A DNA stretch of 64,000 nt, taken from assembly GCF_019968765.1 (NCBI RefSeq), contig NZ_CP074149.1, positions 2,790,001 to 2,854,000 on the forward strand, in the 5' to 3' direction. Positions 61,506 through 64,000 of the stretch are shown piece after piece; the first letter of the stretch is position 1; each line of letters opens with the position of its first letter. The notes below the pieces were generated by a model. The model saw nothing but the letters and a program-made list of their open reading frames with translations, made no database searches and had not been told where the DNA came from. This DNA is from Enterobacter sp. JBIWA008. Its GTDB lineage: Bacteria > Pseudomonadota > Gammaproteobacteria > Enterobacterales > Enterobacteriaceae. Made by a program: the position numbers and the translations under genes.

Positions 61506-62576
61506 TTACACCGTCACAACCGGCACTCTTGGTGCCAGGGCACACATCAGTTCATATCCCACAGTCCCCGCCGCGGCAGCCACGTCATCAATTTTGATTT
61601 CGTTACCCCACAGCTCGACCGGGGAACCGATACCCGCCTGCGGGCATGGTGTCAGGTCAACGGCCAGCATATCCATTGATACGGTGCCTACCGTTCCCGT
61701 GCGGACACCATCTACCCACACAGGCGTGCCGGTCGGCGCAATGCGCGGGTAGCCATCGGCATAACCGCCCGCCACGATGCCAATCCGCTGCTCGCCCTTT
61801 GCCCGGTAGCGGCTGCCGTAGCCCACGGTGTCACCGGCCTTCAGAGTCTGCACGCCAATGATTTCACTGCGCAGGGTCATGACCGGCTTCAGGCCGCTGT
61901 TGGCGATATCCTGCCACTGGCCCGAGGGAGATGCACCGTACAGAACTATCCCCGGACGCACCCAGCTGTAGTGCGCCTCGGGATGCCACAGCGTGGCCGC
62001 CGAGTTGGACAGCGAGCGCGGGCAGTCCAGCCCTTCTGCCGCCTGCTCGATGCGGACCATGGCGTCCGCGATGCCGTCCGGTTTTTCCGCATCGGCAAAA
62101 TGCGCCATCAGCGTCATTTCACCCACGTTCTTTAGCGCACGCAGCTGCTGCCAGACCGTATGCACCCGCTCAGGCTGGAAGCCCAGGCGGTTCATGCCGC
62201 TGTTCACCTTGAGGTAGATATCCAGCGGAGCATGGAGCTTCGCATCCTGAATCGCTTTGATCTGCCAGTTGCTGTGAACGCTGGTGGTCAAACGGTACTT
62301 ATCCAGCAGCGGCAGATCGTCCGCGTGGAAGAACCCTTCCAGCAGTAGAATCGGCCCTTTCCAGCCGCGCTCGCGCAGCAGAATGGCCTCTTCCAGATTA
62401 AGTAACGCAAATCCATCGGTGGCGCTCAGCGCGCTCCAGATACGGTCAATGCCGTGACCGTAGGCATTCGCTTTCACCACCGACCACACGCGGGCGCCAG
62501 GTGCCGCCCGGCGAACAATCTGCAGGTTATCCTTCAGGGCCTGCAGGTTCACCTGGGCCAGAACAGGACGGGACAT
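61506..62576 (-). CDS. dadX: catabolic alanine racemase DadX
   Basis: The product has 356 residues. The pyridoxal phosphate Lys35 is in VVKANAYGHG. The catalytic Tyr is in the TVGYGSRYRA region and a C-terminal ELWG domain follows. It converts L-alanine to D-alanine for breakdown by DadA. It lies 9 bp after dadA in the classic dadAX operon. Confidence 0.97.
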   Translation of the reverse strand: MSRPVLAQVNLQALKDNLQIVRRAAPGARVWSVVKANAYGHGIDRIWSALSATDGFALLNLEEAILLRERGWKGPILLLEGFFHADDLPLLDKYRLTTSVHSNWQIKAIQDAKLHAPLDIYLKVNSGMNRLGFQPERVHTVWQQLRALKNVGEMTLMAHFADAEKPDGIADAMVRIEQAAEGLDCPRSLSNSAATLWHPEAHYSWVRPGIVLYGASPSGQWQDIANSGLKPVMTLRSEIIGVQTLKAGDTVGYGSRYRAKGEQRIGIVAGGYADGYPRIAPTGTPVWVDGVRTGTVGTVSMDMLAVDLTPCPQAGIGSPVELWGNEIKIDDVAAAAGTVGYELMCALAPRVPVVTV

Positions 62577-62585
62577 GACGACTCC

Positions 62586-63884
62586 TTAGCTATGCGCGCC
62601 GTGCAGGTGCTGTGGACGCGACGGCGTAAACCCCGATTGATAGCGCGCGGCGCTTAAATCGTCAAACGGAATTGCCGGCGTGCGCCCGGAAATCAGGTCG
62701 CTCAGCAGCTGGCCCGATCCGCAGGCCATCGTCCAGCCAAGGGTGCCGTGTCCGGTATTGGTCCACAGGTTTTTGAACGGCGTGCGGCCCACGATCGGCG
62801 TACCGTCCGGGGTCATCGGACGCAGGCCGGTCCAGAACGTCGCCTGCTCAACAAAGCCACCGCGCGGGAAGAGATCCCCCACGACCATCTCCAGCGTTTC
62901 ACGACGCGGCTGCAGCAGCTCGGTGTTGAAGCCGACAATCTCCGCCATGCCGCCTACGCGAATGCGGTTATCGAAGCGGGTAATGGCGATTTTGTAGGTT
63001 TCATCCAGAATGGTCGACACCGGCGCGCCGCTCTCTTCTTTCACCGGAATGGTCAGCGAGTAGCCCTTCAGCGGGTAAACCGGAATGTCGAGAATGCCTT
63101 TCAGCATGGCGGTGGAGTACGAGCCAAACGCCATCACGTAGGCATCGGCTTTGATTACCTCTTCGCCGCACTTCACGCCGTAAATTTTTTCGCCTTCCGA
63201 CAGCAGCTTGTCGACAGAGGTATTAAAGCGGAACTTCACCCCCGCCTGCTCGCACATTTTCGCCAGACGTTGCGTAAAAAGCTGGCAGTCGCCGGTTTCG
63301 TCATTCGGCAGGCGCAGGCCACCCGTCAGTTTATGCGCCACTTCCGCCAGCGCCGGTTCAACCTGCCCTAACTGACTGGCTTCCAGCAGCTGGTACGGAA
63401 CGCCAGCATCTTCCAGCACGGCGATATCGCGGGTGGCATTTTCGTACTGTTGCTCGGTGCGGAACAGCTGCAGCGTCCCGCCCTGACGGCCTTCATACTC
63501 AATACCCGTCGACGCGCGCAGCGCTTTCAGACAGTCACGGCTGTATTCCGCCAGGCGCACCATGCGCCCTTTGTTCTCCATGTAGTGGCGGGTGTCGCAG
63601 TTGCGCAGCATCTGCCACATCCACTTCAGCTGGAACGGCGTGCCGTCAAGGCTGATGGCCAACGGCGCATGGCGCTGAAACATCCATTTAATCGCTTTCA
63701 GCGGAACGCCCGGCGCAGCCCACGGCGCGGCATATCCCGGAGAGATTTGCCCGGCGTTCGCCGCGCTGGTTTCAAGCGCGGGACCGGATTCACGATCGAT
63801 AACGGTTACGTCATGTCCCGCCTGACTTAAATACCAGGCGCTGGTTACCCCAACGACACCACTTCCCAGTATGACAACACGCAT
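62586..63884 (-). CDS. dadA: D-amino acid dehydrogenase small subunit DadA
   Basis: The product has 432 residues from [19 protein letters not shown] (ATG at 63884, GGAG site); an in-frame GTG at 63890 is less likely. The FAD-binding GxGxxG motif is at 7-12, with [22 protein letters not shown] and a C-terminal [15 protein letters not shown]. It oxidises D-alanine to pyruvate and ammonia, giving electrons to the respiratory chain at the inner membrane. It is first gene of the dadAX operon. Confidence 0.97.
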   Translation of the reverse strand: MRVVILGSGVVGVTSAWYLSQAGHDVTVIDRESGPALETSAANAGQISPGYAAPWAAPGVPLKAIKWMFQRHAPLAISLDGTPFQLKWMWQMLRNCDTRHYMENKGRMVRLAEYSRDCLKALRASTGIEYEGRQGGTLQLFRTEQQYENATRDIAVLEDAGVPYQLLEASQLGQVEPALAEVAHKLTGGLRLPNDETGDCQLFTQRLAKMCEQAGVKFRFNTSVDKLLSEGEKIYGVKCGEEVIKADAYVMAFGSYSTAMLKGILDIPVYPLKGYSLTIPVKEESGAPVSTILDETYKIAITRFDNRIRVGGMAEIVGFNTELLQPRRETLEMVVGDLFPRGGFVEQATFWTGLRPMTPDGTPIVGRTPFKNLWTNTGHGTLGWTMACGSGQLLSDLISGRTPAIPFDDLSAARYQSGFTPSRPQHLHGAHS

Positions 63885-63938
63885 AGCCACTCCATTATGT
63901 GCAAAAGAACAATCTTCTAATTACAGATTGATAACCTA

Positions 63939-63957
63939 GTTGAAAATATTATTCAAC
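63939..63957. promoter_or_regulatory. inverted repeat in the dadAX promoter region
   Basis: GTTGAA and TTCAAC flank a 7-base A+T spacer, 55 bp upstream of dadA. It is a plausible Lrp- or CRP-linked control element, since dadAX is known to respond to both in E. coli. This is a candidate only. Confidence 0.35.
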
Positions 63958-64000
63958 ATACGACTTTTTTATGGTGACTTACCTCACACATCCCCCATCA

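Noticed and set aside
1..64000. CRISPR arrays, insertion sequences, integrase or att sites
   Set aside because: No regular short repeats, transposase or recombinase genes, or tRNA-adjacent repeats were seen.

Overview
The window looks like chromosomal DNA of an Enterobacter-type enterobacterium (Enterobacter cloacae complex or a close relative). The right-hand third carries conserved enterobacterial genes in a familiar order (ymgE, ycgR, mltE, ldcA, nhaP2, dadX, dadA). Each is recognised from protein sequence, and REP-type palindromes sit between convergent genes. No phage genes, transposases, CRISPR arrays, tRNAs or rRNAs were seen.

Region 1 (about 1-42,272, every gene on the minus strand) is one very large type VI secretion system (T6SS) locus. 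In transcription order it begins with an SH3-type lipoprotein, then tssJ, tssK, tssL (with an OmpA-like domain), tssM, tagF, tssA, tssB and tssC. A hcp effector block follows: the amidase pair tae4/tai4, hcp, and a small HExxH metallopeptidase-like protein with a lipoprotein that is probably its immunity partner. Next come the phosphorylation-control genes fha and pppA, an exported protein, tagJ, tssE, tssF, tssG, clpV and the kinase ppkA. The locus ends in two vgrG islands. The first holds vgrG2, an Eag chaperone, a PAAR-linked ADP-ribosyltransferase (Tre1-like) and its ADP-ribosylhydrolase immunity protein (Tri1-like). These are followed by an orphan Tsi6-like immunity gene, a decayed second tri1 copy and a small membrane protein. 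The second holds vgrG1, three exported proteins of unknown role, a second Eag chaperone and a PAAR-Rhs protein that ends in a GHH/HNH-type nuclease toxin and runs off the left edge. The two vgrG genes share about 1.5 kb of near-identical sequence in direct orientation, so the 6.8 kb between the copies could be deleted or exchanged by homologous recombination.

Region 2 (42,273-43,273) is a 1-kb A+T-rich gap with inverted repeats. It separates the T6SS locus from the next gene and should hold the main T6SS promoter.

Region 3 (43,274-56,655) is metabolic and regulatory. It has an FdhF/YdeP-type molybdopterin oxidoreductase with a LysR regulator, a PhnD-like binding protein overlapping a fatty acid desaturase, a GlxA-type AraC regulator, a type I GAPDH paralogue, a NepI-like exporter divergent from a cupin AraC regulator, the periplasmic trehalase treA, and a Fur-box-preceded TonB-dependent siderophore receptor.

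Region 4 (56,768-63,884) is core genome: ymgE, ycgR (with a good sigma-28 promoter), mltE, ldcA, nhaP2 and the D-alanine catabolic pair dadX/dadA.

The most unusual material is in the T6SS accessory islands: the recombination-prone vgrG duplication, the tri1 remnant whose stop codon leaves only the N-terminal inhibitory extension, orphan immunity-like genes, and the hcp-linked metallopeptidase/lipoprotein pair.
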